Positions 8,460 through 17,147 are shown, counted from the first letter of the stretch. The stretch: 64,000 nt of DNA from Bacillota bacterium (GCA_023426245.1 JAFABB010000040.1:296709-360708); one strand, 5' to 3'. Numbers and translations: made by a program. Notes: generated by a model from the sequence alone, not told the origin.

Positions 8460-9708
8460 TAAATTGCGGTTGCAACTGACCTTAATCAACGTTGCGGTAG
8501 TCAGCATTATTTTTATTATATTTTTTCTGGGTACTGCTTTTGTTCTCTGGAGAATCACTCATTATCAGACCAGGCAATTGTTCAACCTGATTTCTTCAAC
8601 GCACGGTTTGAGTGATGCTCAAGAGAAAGTTGGATTTGAAACAGCGGAAGAACACCAATTCCGGTATTTTTATGTTAAATTAAATCCCGCCGGGAAAATA
8701 ATCGCCGCTTCGAGCTATATCAACATTAAAGACCGGCAAATTCAAGAACTGGTTGCGCAGGCTGTAATATCGCCTAAAATCAAAGACACAGTTGAATTAG
8801 AGTCAGAGAATGAATCATATCATTTTATAAAAAACAATCGTGCCGATGGGCGGGGAATTTCAATCATTTTTATCAATTTCCGATCCCGGAATCAATTGTT
8901 CCGTCATTTATTTCTAATGCTGGCGGTGGGAGGAGTTTTTATATTTTTCCTGGCGCTTTCCGGTGGTCTATTTATGGCCAATCGCGCGTTGATTCCGATT
9001 AAAGAGTCTTGGAAAAGGCAAAAAGATTTTGTGGCCGACGCCTCTCATGAGCTGAGGAGCCCGTTGGCAGTAATCGAGACCACGGTTGACTTGCTCATCG
9101 GTAAGAGGGAGCAAACCATAGACAGTCAGATTAAATGGCTGGAGAATATTCAAACTGAAAATAAGCGCATGACCAAATTGGTCCAGGATCTGTTATTTAT
9201 AGCCCGCGTCGACTCCGAACAGGTGCTGCTGGAAATGAGGTCCTTTCCCTTATATTCGGCCTTACTTGAAGCGTATATTCCTTTCGAAGCATTGGCATTG
9301 GAACGGGGCCTCCGCTTAAAACCGTTCGGCGGCCCCTCGGTGAATTTTTGGGGAGATGAAGCGAAAATAAAACAGTTGGTGGTGATCTTGATGGATAACG
9401 CCATCAAACACACCCCCTCCGGGGGAGAAGTGGGGATGATGCTCTCGGATAACGGTGGAGAAGTTGAGATCACGGTTACCGATAATGGGGAAGGGATTGA
9501 CAAGGAGCATATTGCCAATATCTTTCAAAGGTTTTATCGGGTGGACAAGGCGCGTTCCAGAAAAGAAGGCAGTGTGGGGCTAGGGCTATCCATCGCCCAA
9601 TGGATAGTGAAGGAGCATCATGGTACCATCCGGGTAGAAAGCGCCCAAAATCAGAGGACTCGCTTTTCGATTATTCTGCCCAACAAAAAAACCGAATCGA
9701 TGAGTTGA
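8446..9708 (+). CDS. Sensor histidine kinase
   Basis: A 420-residue membrane kinase partner of the preceding regulator, whose gene it overlaps by 14 bases. Membrane segments lie at about 12-35 and 153-178, enclosing an external sensor region of about 115 residues with no recognisable domain. The H box is ASHELRSPL with phosphorylated His201. The ATP-binding domain has the N box DNAIKHTP, the G1 box DNGEGI, the F box FQRFYR and the G2 box GLGLSIA. All catalytic motifs are intact. ATG 8446 or ATG 8452 may be used. A hairpin at 9787 may end the transcript. Confidence 0.93.
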   Translation: MSMFNKLRLQLTLINVAVVSIIFIIFFLGTAFVLWRITHYQTRQLFNLISSTHGLSDAQEKVGFETAEEHQFRYFYVKLNPAGKIIAASSYINIKDRQIQELVAQAVISPKIKDTVELESENESYHFIKNNRADGRGISIIFINFRSRNQLFRHLFLMLAVGGVFIFFLALSGGLFMANRALIPIKESWKRQKDFVADASHELRSPLAVIETTVDLLIGKREQTIDSQIKWLENIQTENKRMTKLVQDLLFIARVDSEQVLLEMRSFPLYSALLEAYIPFEALALERGLRLKPFGGPSVNFWGDEAKIKQLVVILMDNAIKHTPSGGEVGMMLSDNGGEVEITVTDNGEGIDKEHIANIFQRFYRVDKARSRKEGSVGLGLSIAQWIVKEHHGTIRVESAQNQRTRFSIILPNKKTESMS

Positions 9709-9742
9709 ATGAAATTTTCAAATAAAGTAGCCGGTATAACTT

Positions 9743-9827
9743 TTCCGTGATCCAATGATAGTGGATAAAGAATATCCATGACAAAAAAGCCTGCCGGAGT
9801 TGGTATCCGGAAGGCTCTTCTATTTCA
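9743..9827 (+). repeat. CCGTGAT..AAATGAT plus hairpin repeat, copy 1
   Basis: TTCCGTGATCCAATGATAGTGG (first 20 bases from 9743) is followed 40 bp later by a hairpin GCCTGCCGGA...TCCGGAAGGC and a T-rich end. The same arrangement recurs at 26217 and 33956. Here it also lies where the histidine kinase transcript would end. Confidence 0.5.
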
Positions 9828-9908
9828 CGCGGCGCTGTTGCCAGACCCGCGTTTTTTGTTTTGGATGTTTTTTTACATTTCTCGCCGAAAAATATAAAAA
9901 GAGGGGAG

Positions 9909-10139
9909 AAATGTTTTGTGGATGAAGAAAACAATATTGCTGATGGGAGAAATGATTTTGCAGCTTGGAAAAACAATATTATCGATGAAAGAATTCATTT
10001 TGTGAATGAGCAAAACAATATTTCCGGTGGGGAAAATGATTTTGCAGATTGGCAAAACAATATTCCCGAAGGGAGAATTGATTTTGTCGATCCGCAAAAT
10101 GATTTCTTCCTTGGAAAAAGGAATTTGATCCATTGTAAG
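9909..10139 (+). repeat. 21/42-nt tandem repeat array (family II)
   Basis: AACAATATT or a variant recurs at 9930, 9972, 10014, 10056 and 10098, exactly 42 nt apart, with a related half unit (AATGATTTTG type) 21 nt after each. In all 11 units of 21 nt can be traced. No unit contains an insertion or deletion, so the frame is kept across the array, and the minus strand is open too. Confidence 0.85.
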
Positions 10140-10205
10140 CGGGGTCAATCCGAACCATGGACGAAGGAGGTGAGTCCTTCTACTAGTAGAGCGTATCGTA
10201 AATAA
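9918..10205 (+). CDS. Small protein made of tandem 7-residue repeats
   Basis: From GTG 9918 (GGGGAG nine bases upstream) the 95-residue product consists mainly of heptapeptides: NNIADGR, NDFAAWK, NNIIDER, IHFVNEQ, NNISGGE, NDFADWQ, NNIPEGR, IDFVDPQ, NDFFLGK. The repeat is exact at the DNA level (21 nt, with a stronger 42-nt period). The pattern is N-N/D-I/F followed by polar residues, hydrophilic overall, without signal peptide or membrane segment. The last 25 residues are unrelated to the repeat and run into the double-hairpin element at 10182, which supplies the stop. An in-frame upstream TTG at 9861 is possible. I know no function; a fortuitous frame through a minisatellite cannot be excluded. 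Confidence 0.4.
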   Translation: MDEENNIADGRNDFAAWKNNIIDERIHFVNEQNNISGGENDFADWQNNIPEGRIDFVDPQNDFFLGKRNLIHCKRGQSEPWTKEVSPSTSRAYRK

Positions 10206-10292
10206 ATGGCAATCAGAAATGGGGGAAGATACGCTCTACTTAAGTAAAACGTTCACAATCATTGAGTCGTTATTTAGAGAACGTTTTACTAG
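10182..10292. repeat. Double-hairpin dispersed element, copy A
   Basis: Two perfect hairpins lie side by side, joined by TTAA: GTAGAGCGTATC with GATACGCTCTAC (12 bp arms) and GTAAAACGTTC with GAACGTTTTAC (11 bp arms). The whole is bounded by ACTAGTA and TACTAGT. A diverged copy with the same layout lies at 19979-20081. It encodes nothing. Confidence 0.75.
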
Positions 10293-10326
10293 TTATAGGA
10301 GTCACCGGGATTAGGCCTTCATTTAA

Positions 10327-10881
10327 CTAATTTAATTTTTTACCCACCGCTTCAGCTTCCTCTAAAATCTCAGACTGCCGCAGAATATCGTCTTTTTCAT
10401 GTAAGTCACCGGCAACAATATTCCCGGCATTTTTCATCTCGAAGTAACCGAAAAATTGATTCAAATATTCCGTCACATTGCTAAATGCCGCTGCGGGCGC
10501 ACCGCTACATGTAACGGTGATGTACTTTTTCCCCGGTAAGTGTTTGGCAGTCAGATCAGGCTTCAGAAATGGGCGTAATCGGTCCAGAAAATTTTTGGTC
10601 ACTCCGCTAACTTGCAACATATAGATGGGTGTTCCCACAATCAGGCAGTCTGCCTTTGCGATTTGGGGTAAAAGGTCGGTCAACTTGTCATCCATTGAAC
10701 AAAAATCGACCTTTTCGAATTGACAAGCGTCACAGGCGATACATCCCCTGTGATTCATCTCCGATAAATTATAAACATCAACTTCATGTCCGCTTGCCTT
10801 TGCGCCTTTACAAACAGCATTAACTATTTTTGCCGTATTTCCATCTCTTCTGGAACTCCCCACAAATGCTATGACTTTCAT
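10327..10881 (-). CDS. Flavodoxin-like NADPH-dependent FMN reductase family protein
   Basis: A cytoplasmic flavoprotein of 184 residues. The N-terminal FVGSSRRDGNTAKIV is the FMN phosphate-binding loop of the NADPH-dependent FMN reductase/flavodoxin-like fold. Residues 47-62 hold a C-x2-C-x2-C-type cluster (GCIACDACQ, then a further Cys), as in iron-sulfur flavoproteins of anaerobes, and GTPIYMLQVSG is the second flavin loop. It likely transfers electrons to quinones, metals or other acceptors. The ATG has GGAGGAAT upstream. It lies downstream of and parallel to the SDR gene but 85 bp away. Confidence 0.88.
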   Translation of the reverse strand: MKVIAFVGSSRRDGNTAKIVNAVCKGAKASGHEVDVYNLSEMNHRGCIACDACQFEKVDFCSMDDKLTDLLPQIAKADCLIVGTPIYMLQVSGVTKNFLDRLRPFLKPDLTAKHLPGKKYITVTCSGAPAAAFSNVTEYLNQFFGYFEMKNAGNIVAGDLHEKDDILRQSEILEEAEAVGKKLN

Positions 10882-10965
10882 TCTTATTCCTCCTGTTTAA
10901 CTTTTCATGCGCCACGCCGCTTAGGGGTAATTAGTCGAAGGGGATATTGAGCGACAAGTGTAAGG

Positions 10966-11727
10966 TTATTCGATTGAACCTTTCATGGCGTTGTACATCT
11001 TTGCTGAGTACTCGTCAATTTGATCCCGCGACATCCGTAAGCGATCGGCGGAAGTACTGTATCCGATTTCCGTCTTGCCTTCTTCCAATCCTTTAAAAAT
11101 ACCGTCAGCGAAGGCGTTTAACGGTTCAACTTGTGTTTTTAGCCAGGTTCCGTTTAAGTCCGTATCGACTGCCGGGGGGGCTACTTCGATCACTTCGACG
11201 GAGGTGGCTGAAAGCTGGTATCTCAGGCTCATCGTAAAAGAATGAAGCGCCGCTTTGGTGGTCGAATAAATCGGAGTCACAGCCAGCGGAGTAAAGGCCA
11301 GCCCGGATGTGACGTTAATAATCGCCGCCGCTTCTTTTTCAGCAAAGATGGGGGCGAACAGCATGGAAAGATGAAGCGGCGCTTCCAGGTTGGCTGTGAT
11401 TTCTTTGGCGAAGTAGCCCCAGTTCTTCTTCACGTCGGCTTTTAACACATTAAAACGCTGTAGAATTCCAGCATTGTTGACTAATCCATTGATCTCCGGA
11501 AAATGGGCGGTTACCCATTCAAATAACGCTATGCGCTCGGATTCTATCGTCAAATCGCATACCCCGGTAATGAGGCCCGGGAAAACGTCTTTGCCTTTTT
11601 GAAGTGCGTTTTCACGCCGGCCGCAGATAATGACTTGATTCCCTCGCTTGATAAAGCGTTCTGCAAAGGATAACCCGATTCCGGAACCTCCAGCCGTAAT
11701 GAGGATGGTGTTTCCCGAAAGTCTCAT
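10966..11727 (-). CDS. Short-chain dehydrogenase/reductase, DltE-like
   Basis: An NAD(P)-dependent oxidoreductase of 253 residues. It has the cofactor motif TAGGSGIG near the N-terminus, NNAG, the catalytic Ser in VTSGLAF and the Tyr-x3-Lys pair in YSTTKAAL. The pattern is that of the DltE-like subgroup. ATG 11727 is chosen for AGGTGG eight bases upstream; six further codons upstream are open. Substrate unknown. Its neighbours (flavodoxin-like protein, methyltransferase, second SDR) suggest a small redox or detoxification set. Confidence 0.9.
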   Translation of the reverse strand: MRLSGNTILITAGGSGIGLSFAERFIKRGNQVIICGRRENALQKGKDVFPGLITGVCDLTIESERIALFEWVTAHFPEINGLVNNAGILQRFNVLKADVKKNWGYFAKEITANLEAPLHLSMLFAPIFAEKEAAAIINVTSGLAFTPLAVTPIYSTTKAALHSFTMSLRYQLSATSVEVIEVAPPAVDTDLNGTWLKTQVEPLNAFADGIFKGLEEGKTEIGYSTSADRLRMSRDQIDEYSAKMYNAMKGSIE

Positions 11728-11873
11728 ATCATATCCACCTCTCATGGATGCCTAAATGTTACCTCACTCCCGGCCTCTCTCCAAATGTTGACGGTTCAAG
11801 AAGTTTTTTCATGGAGAGAGGCGTATCGCCCGAAACGTCAGCCTACTTTGCCGGGCGCGGGGGCTCAGCATCT

Positions 11874-12518
11874 TCAGTTTGGTTTTTTTACCGCTACCGT
11901 CAAGCCGTCCCCGATCGGCAGCAAAGTGCTTTCAAATTGTAGACAACCGGCAATGCTTCTATTGAATGCATCGAATGACTTACATATGGAGGCCCAATCG
12001 CCGAACCCGGAACCAAAATCAAATACCGGAAAGAGTGTATCCTCAGCAAGGAGCAATCCACCCGGCTTAAGCAACCTGCTATAGTCCTCCAGCATTTCAT
12101 GGTAGAGCCTTTTATCACCGACATCCTGGAAAATCAGATCGAACTCCTCGTTCATACCTGAGATGATGGTGCGCGCATCACCGGTTCGAACCTCGATCTG
12201 CTCTTTGACCCCTTCCCGTTCAAAATTTTTAACTGCTTGCCTGGCTACTTCCGGGTCAAGTTCAATGGTAACGATTTTACCGCCATAATGTTTCATCGCC
12301 TTGGCCATCATAACAGTTGAAAAGCCGATACTGGTGCCGATCTCCAGAATTCTTCCGGGCTTTGCCACCATGATTAAAACTTGCAGCATTCTGGCGACAT
12401 CGTCATCCACAACCGCTCCAAAATCTTTTAATTCTGTATTCTCAGTATATTGTTTTTGCGTTAGTTTTCCTTTTTCATACAAGCTTTCAATATAGGCGCC
12501 GGCCTTTTCGAAGTCCAA
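11874..12518 (-). CDS. SAM-dependent O-methyltransferase, catechol/caffeoyl-CoA type
   Basis: A soluble methyltransferase of 214 residues. The SAM-binding motif is LEIGTSIGFST, followed by the acidic IELDPE, TGDAR, and the metal-binding stretch FDLIFQDVGD; LLAEDTL is the later motif. These mark the bacterial class I O-methyltransferases (Methyltransf_3). TTG 12518 is taken as the start because a perfect AGGAGG lies nine bases upstream and the resulting length fits the family; the frame stays open 47 codons further without a site. It diverges from the Crp-family regulator gene 305 bp away. Confidence 0.85.
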   Translation of the reverse strand: MDFEKAGAYIESLYEKGKLTQKQYTENTELKDFGAVVDDDVARMLQVLIMVAKPGRILEIGTSIGFSTVMMAKAMKHYGGKIVTIELDPEVARQAVKNFEREGVKEQIEVRTGDARTIISGMNEEFDLIFQDVGDKRLYHEMLEDYSRLLKPGGLLLAEDTLFPVFDFGSGFGDWASICKSFDAFNRSIAGCLQFESTLLPIGDGLTVAVKKPN

Positions 12519-12751
12519 ATTTCCGCTCCTCCTTATCAGGTTTTGGTTGATACCATCGATCACCATTAATTTATCATGTTTGCTTTCTCGGCGCATGAAG
12601 GATTTAATCAAAACATAGCACAATCTTATCATGGGCAGGCGAAGAAGAATCAATACCAACCAGGGAGTTGACCCTTCATGCTATAGCGTAGGTCGGCTTT
12701 CGAATCAGAAAGTGATGATTTGCTGTTTTTGGATAAAAATACGACAGGAGA

Positions 12752-12780
12752 TTAACATATGTTAATGACGTTGATATAAT
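12752..12780 (+). promoter_or_regulatory. Promoter with palindromic operator for the Crp-family gene
   Basis: TTAACA (12752-12757) and TATAAT (12775-12780) are separated by 17 bp. The -35 box is part of the perfect 14-bp palindrome TTAACATATGTTAA (12752-12765), a plausible binding site for the regulator itself. Confidence 0.6.
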
Positions 12781-12822
12781 TGCCAGATATAATGACGATA
12801 AGAAGAAAAAAGGAGTATCAAA

Positions 12823-13404
12823 ATGACGGATGATTTCAATGGAAAAATAGAGCAGATAGTAAAACTCTACAGCAAATATATCTCCAAGGAAACTTTGAAT
12901 AATCTTGTCGATTTCAATAAAATTACCAGTTTCAATAAAGGGGACTTAATTTCTGCAGACCATAAAGTCTATCTTTTGTTGTCGGGAATAATCCGTGGCT
13001 ATTATCTTGATATGGATGGAAATGATATTACGCATATGTTCATTTTTGAAGGCGCCATTTATGGGTCCGACTTTTTAACCACGGATAAACCACATGTCTG
13101 CAACTTTGAGGCTTTAGAAGAATGTACAGCGATTGAACTAAATAGAACGGTTCTTTTGGAACAAATTAAAATTGACAAAGGCCTAATGTTGGCTTATATC
13201 CACATGCTTGAAGAAGCATTGAAACGGAAGATCTTACGGGAAACCAGTCTTGTCACAAAAACCGCTACGGAACGGTATCTCGATTTAAAGAAGGAAAATC
13301 CGGATATTGATCAAAGAATCAGTCAGGGGCATATCGCTTCGTATATAGGCATTTCTCCCGTCTCATTAAGTCGTATCCGTCGCGTAATGAAAGAAGAAAA
13401 TTAA
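12823..13404 (+). CDS. Crp/Fnr-family transcriptional regulator
   Basis: A 193-residue regulator with a cyclic-nucleotide-binding-like N-terminal barrel (about 20-120; LLLSGIIRGYYLD, GAIYGSDFL) and a C-terminal helix-turn-helix (about 155-190; ISQGHIASYIGISPVSLSRIRR). The residues that bind cAMP in Crp are not conserved, and no Cys cluster as in Fnr is present, so the ligand is unknown. GGAG precedes the ATG. The SDR gene follows after 30 bases and is probably its target; the divergent methyltransferase is another. Confidence 0.9.
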   Translation: MTDDFNGKIEQIVKLYSKYISKETLNNLVDFNKITSFNKGDLISADHKVYLLLSGIIRGYYLDMDGNDITHMFIFEGAIYGSDFLTTDKPHVCNFEALEECTAIELNRTVLLEQIKIDKGLMLAYIHMLEEALKRKILRETSLVTKTATERYLDLKKENPDIDQRISQGHIASYIGISPVSLSRIRRVMKEEN

Positions 13405-13434
13405 AAAAATATCGCTTTGAACAGGGAGGATATT

Positions 13435-14496
13435 ATGTTGGAAACTATTACGAAACAAGAACCAATCAAATCTGCATTTAGCGCCAAATCGACAACCAAA
13501 GGAATTGCCTCTCAATATGACTTGCGAGGCAAAAACGCTATTGTGACGGGGGGATATTCCGGTATTGGACTTGAGATCACAAAAGCATTAGCCAAGGCAG
13601 GAGCGAATGTTCTTGTACCGGTACGTAACAACCAAAAGGCACAGGCGGCATTGAAGAATATCCCAAATGTAGAAACGGATATGATGGATTTAATGGAGCC
13701 CGATTCTATCGACGCCTTTGCCGAACGGTTCCTTTGTACGGGAAAACCGCTGCATATCCTGATCAATGATGCCGGAATCATGGCTCCGCCCTTAAGGAGG
13801 GATTCTCGGGGCTACGAATCCCAATTCTCAACAAATCATCTGGGCCATTTTCAACTTACAGTCAGACTTTGGCCCGCGTTGGTGAAAGCCAATGGAGCGC
13901 GTGTGGTGGCCGTATCTTCCCGGGCGCAACGTTTGGGCGGTGTCAATCTTGACGATCCCAATTTTATAAGCAGCGAATATCATCCGATGAAGGCATACGC
14001 ACAGTCAAAGTCCGCCAATGTTCTTTTTGCCGTGGAACTTGACAGATTAGGGAAGTCATATGGTGTCCGAGCATTTGCGGCTCATCCGGGGTTGGTTCCC
14101 TCGACCAATCTTGGCAGCGCTTCTATTGAAGGGAAAATACCTGGGATCGTTAAAAGCATTGCAAAAGCGACGCCGGTAATCATGGGAACGCTTCATATCA
14201 GCAGATTAATTAATATTCTAAAGCAGTTTAAGCCTCATCATGTCGGTGATGAATTAAAAAACAATCAGCAGGGTGCAGCCACCCCGGTGTGGTGCGCGGT
14301 CAGCCATGAATTAGATAATAAAGGCGGCGTTTATTGTGAGGATTGCAATATCGCCATAGCAGTCAATGATGGGATGTCTCCTTATGGGGTGCTGCCATGG
14401 GCGATCGATCGAGAGCTGGCTGTTGGGCTGTGGTCGCTAAGCGAGGAATTAACAGGAGTTAGATTTTCTATTGCGAAACAGGATTCCCGTGAATAA
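13435..14496 (+). CDS. SDR-family oxidoreductase (retinol dehydrogenase-like)
   Basis: A 353-residue NAD(P)-dependent dehydrogenase. Residues 30-45 hold the Rossmann motif TGGYSGIG, then NDAGIM, the catalytic Ser in VSSRAQ and Tyr-x3-Lys in YAQSKSAN. It resembles the WW-oxidoreductase/retinol dehydrogenase-like branch, with a longer C-terminal part. GGGAGG lies seven bases before ATG 13435. It is in one operon with the Crp-like regulator. A C-terminal YCEDCNIA segment is of the type common to this subgroup. Substrate unknown. Confidence 0.9.
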   Translation: MLETITKQEPIKSAFSAKSTTKGIASQYDLRGKNAIVTGGYSGIGLEITKALAKAGANVLVPVRNNQKAQAALKNIPNVETDMMDLMEPDSIDAFAERFLCTGKPLHILINDAGIMAPPLRRDSRGYESQFSTNHLGHFQLTVRLWPALVKANGARVVAVSSRAQRLGGVNLDDPNFISSEYHPMKAYAQSKSANVLFAVELDRLGKSYGVRAFAAHPGLVPSTNLGSASIEGKIPGIVKSIAKATPVIMGTLHISRLINILKQFKPHHVGDELKNNQQGAATPVWCAVSHELDNKGGVYCEDCNIAIAVNDGMSPYGVLPWAIDRELAVGLWSLSEELTGVRFSIAKQDSRE

Positions 14497-14508
14497 AAGC
14501 TGCTTGTT

Positions 14509-15405
14509 TTATGGGCCTTTTTTTCTTATATATTTTTCTCTGAATTCACGAGGAGCTTCCTGGCGGTATTTTTTAAAGAAGCGGCTGAAGTAATTACTGT
14601 CGTTAAACCCGGTTTCCATTGCGATTTCAACAATGGTTTTATCGGTATTCACCAGGAGCTGCGAAGCCTTCTGAACCCGCAGGCGGCCCAGAAATTCCAT
14701 CGGTGAAAATCCCGATACCGTTTTGAAGACCCTGGAAAAATGGATCGGGCTCAAATGGGCAACCTCCGAAAGATTCTCCAGCGTGATTTTATCAGCCAGA
14801 TGCGACTCCATATAGGCAATCGCCGGCTTGATCTGCTTTAACCTTCGGTACTGCATATCCAGTTCGGATGGGTCGGGTATTTCCTTCGTAAACTCACGCA
14901 GCAGTGCAGTCAATATTTGATAGATTAATCCTCTTAACGCAAGTTCATACCCCTCCTTTTTTTCCCCGAATTCTCGAATGATATTTTTCATACAACCCAG
15001 CAGAAAGTCATCGTGAGAAATCTTATTTTCAAACCGTAACCGGTTTTTCAAAAGCAGCTCCGTATACATTGTTTGCTGCAAATCCGGCTGGTTTCCCAGC
15101 AGCAGCAGGAGATCAATCTTCAATGAATAATACTCCAAATCAGCCTCTGGATTCTCTCCGGAATGGATCTCATTGGGGTTCACAATCGCTATGGAATCCT
15201 TTCCGGCTAAAATCCTTTCCTTCCCACACTGGAGCTCCAGCGTTCCTCTTGCAATGTACATCACCATCAGCTGCTCATGCCAGTGCGGCGGGAAAATCGT
15301 TCCGTTTTCCTTGAAGAAATTGTGTTCGATATGCATTGGAATCGTTTCGGCCTTCCCCAAAACATGGCCATACATATTCTCGTCGATGATTAAATCTTTT
15401 CCCAT
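14509..15405 (-). CDS. AraC-family transcriptional regulator with cupin sensor
   Basis: A 298-residue regulator. The N-terminal half has the cupin pattern PPHWHEQLMVMYI and a later NPNEIHSGE; the C-terminal about 100 residues hold two helix-turn-helix motifs, LENLSEVAHLSPIHFSRVFK and IVEIAMETGFNDSNYFSRFFKK, typical of sugar-responsive AraC proteins. ATG 15405 is preferred over GTG 15414 because GGAG then lies at proper distance. It converges with the SDR gene. No adjacent sugar gene identifies its target. Confidence 0.9.
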   Translation of the reverse strand: MGKDLIIDENMYGHVLGKAETIPMHIEHNFFKENGTIFPPHWHEQLMVMYIARGTLELQCGKERILAGKDSIAIVNPNEIHSGENPEADLEYYSLKIDLLLLLGNQPDLQQTMYTELLLKNRLRFENKISHDDFLLGCMKNIIREFGEKKEGYELALRGLIYQILTALLREFTKEIPDPSELDMQYRRLKQIKPAIAYMESHLADKITLENLSEVAHLSPIHFSRVFKTVSGFSPMEFLGRLRVQKASQLLVNTDKTIVEIAMETGFNDSNYFSRFFKKYRQEAPREFREKYIRKKGP

Positions 15406-15691
15406 TGTTTCCACTCCAAATGATAATATTGTGCTGTGATTGATTAGAACGCTTGAAACAGTTTAGACTCCTGACAATATTTTAATTATAACAGATAGCA
15501 TCCAAACAATGCTGAGTATGATATTCGATTTGAAAGAAATCATATGCAAAACTGAAATAAAAAGTTTCGCTAGAAAAGCGTGAAATAAGATAAGAATGTG
15601 CTATATTTATCTTAATACGGGTCAGCTATCTCAAGATGTTAAGGAGTTACCTGTTGCGAATCAAAAGAGGGGCAATAATATAAAAAGTAAC

Positions 15692-15720
15692 TTGTCAAAC
15701 GATTATTAATCTGCTATATT
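15692..15720 (+). promoter_or_regulatory. SigA promoter of the Mn-riboswitch transcript
   Basis: TTGTCA (15692-15697) and TATATT (15715-15720) are 17 bp apart, ending just upstream of the riboswitch. The rest of the 15406-15691 gap shows no gene. Confidence 0.75.
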
Positions 15721-15730
15721 AAATTCATTA

Positions 15731-15850
15731 CGCGAAGGGGAGTAGTTTCCCAACTGTCTTCGGGACAGTTCTTGGTAGGGTCAACATACTGGCAATATTC
15801 AAGTTTTCTTTGCCTGGCCTTACCGGTCAATCAGACCAAACGAGACCTTT
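15731..15850 (+). promoter_or_regulatory. yybP-ykoY manganese riboswitch
   Basis: The leader shows the conserved parts of the Mn2+-sensing yybP-ykoY aptamer: AAGGGGAGTAGTTTCCC, a hairpin closed by a TTCG loop, GGTCAACATAC, the second conserved loop CCTTACCGGTCAA, and the closing ACGAGACCTTTGC. The 3' strand GAGACCT of the aptamer's basal region is shared with the terminator that follows, so Mn2+ binding should prevent termination and switch the downstream transporter on. Confidence 0.88.
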
Positions 15851-15884
15851 GCACCTTAAAGGGTGCATTAGGTCTCTTTTTTTT
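15842..15884 (+). terminator. Riboswitch-controlled terminator
   Basis: GAGACCTTTGCACC pairs with GGGTGCATTAGGTCTC, then eight T. It overlaps the 3' end of the aptamer and stands 28 bp before the transporter start. Confidence 0.88.
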
Positions 15885-15912
15885 ATACCAAATTATAATA
15901 GGAGGTTTGATC

Positions 15913-16608
15913 ATGCAAGATTTCTGGTTGTCATTTGGAATGATTTTTTTAGCGGAGTTGGGGGACAAGACGCAGTTGGTGGCGTTGACCTTGGCAACCC
16001 GGTACAAGGCGGGTATGGTTTTGGCGGGAATATTCACAGCCACATTGCTGGTCCATGTTTTTTCGGCGGCTTTAGGAGGACTTATGGGTGGTTTATTGCC
16101 TACCGATTGGATTAAATTTATCGCGGGGGTTGCTTTTATTGGGTTCGGTTTTTGGACTTTGCGGGGTGACTGTCTTGGAGATGGTGAGGATGGGACATGC
16201 CGTCGTATTGTCTCACCTTTTTGGCTGGTCTTCGTGACCTTTTTTCTGGCGGAACTTGGCGATAAAACTATGCTTAGTACGGTGACTTTGGCAGCTACAG
16301 GTTTTTTTGTTCCGGTGTGGATCGGTTCGACATTGGGAATGGTGGCTTCCGACGGGTTGGCTATATTGGTTGGCAAGTTGCTGGGGACCAAACTACCGGA
16401 AAGATTGGTTAAAATCGGTGCCGGAGTGATCTTCCTTGGTTTCGGAGTGTTCAGCATCTTACAAGGCGGGTTAAAATTGCCGTTTTATGCTTGGATTATC
16501 GCAGTATTGTTAATTGGGGCATTGGCGGGAATTTTCTTTAGACCGCAGAAAAAGCCTACCGGAAATAGAAGTACTTCAAAAGAAGTTGACTCCAAAGAAA
16601 CAGATTAA
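15913..16608 (+). CDS. GDT1/UPF0016 (TMEM165-type) transporter, likely Mn2+ exporter
   Basis: A 231-residue membrane protein with two homologous halves, each opening with the family signature E-L-G-D-K-T (residues 15-20 and 114-119) in the first helix; about six or seven membrane segments. Members export or exchange Mn2+ or Ca2+ (MneA in Vibrio, Gdt1 in yeast, TMEM165 in animals). The manganese riboswitch directly upstream strongly supports Mn2+ efflux under excess. GGAGG lies seven bases before ATG 15913. The last 25 residues are charged and cytoplasmic. Single-gene transcription unit. Confidence 0.93.
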   Translation: MQDFWLSFGMIFLAELGDKTQLVALTLATRYKAGMVLAGIFTATLLVHVFSAALGGLMGGLLPTDWIKFIAGVAFIGFGFWTLRGDCLGDGEDGTCRRIVSPFWLVFVTFFLAELGDKTMLSTVTLAATGFFVPVWIGSTLGMVASDGLAILVGKLLGTKLPERLVKIGAGVIFLGFGVFSILQGGLKLPFYAWIIAVLLIGALAGIFFRPQKKPTGNRSTSKEVDSKETD

Positions 16609-16802
16609 TTTACTCCTTTTTAATACCGGAATCGGGTAGTTTAATGCCGATGGAAATTCAGTTACATTCAACTAGCTCGTAACTGGAGTAATTAAATACT
16701 AAAGTTGCGACTTAATCCATTTATTTACGTTCTATGAATGTGTATTTACTTTTAACGCTATTTGGTATTAAAAAATTGATAAGATGAAAGGTTGATGAGA
16801 GA

Positions 16803-17147
16803 ATGAGTTCGTCTAATCGCCGAAATCCATATCGCAATGGCCATCATGGTAGCAACCATTATCAAAGAAAGGGCATTTTCGGTAATTTGTTTAATGTTTT
16901 TGGCTCGGGATCTTCACGGGATTATCATAATTATCAAGGACCATATCCAAATCAGCCAAACCCTAATGCATCTAATCAGCAGTTTTTGGGATGTTCCGGG
17001 TGCAATGCCCATATACCGGTTGGTTCCAAATTTTGCCCTCAATGTGGTACGAAGATCAGTGAAACCTTATTTTGTACCTCTTGTGGCGAAAAGCTCCCGC
17101 CAAACGCCAAATTTTGTCTAAAGTGCGGGACGAAACTAACCGGCTGA
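16803..17147 (+). CDS. Double zinc-ribbon protein
   Basis: A 114-residue protein: the first 55 residues are low-complexity and rich in Asn, Gly, Tyr and Pro, followed by two zinc ribbons, C-x2-C near 61-64 with FCPQCGTK, and FCTSCGEK with FCLKCGTK. Such double zinc ribbons usually serve protein contacts. Its stop overlaps the start of a protein kinase gene (TGATG), so the two are translationally coupled; in other bacteria such ribbons are often fused to kinases. The role is probably to bring the kinase to a partner, which is an inference. Confidence 0.85.
   Translation: MSSSNRRNPYRNGHHGSNHYQRKGIFGNLFNVFGSGSSRDYHNYQGPYPNQPNPNASNQQFLGCSGCNAHIPVGSKFCPQCGTKISETLFCTSCGEKLPPNAKFCLKCGTKLTG

Noticed and set aside
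9873..10148. Open frame on the minus strand opposite the heptad repeat array
   Set aside because: A 21-nt repeat without stops is open on both strands by construction. No ribosome binding site is present on this strand.
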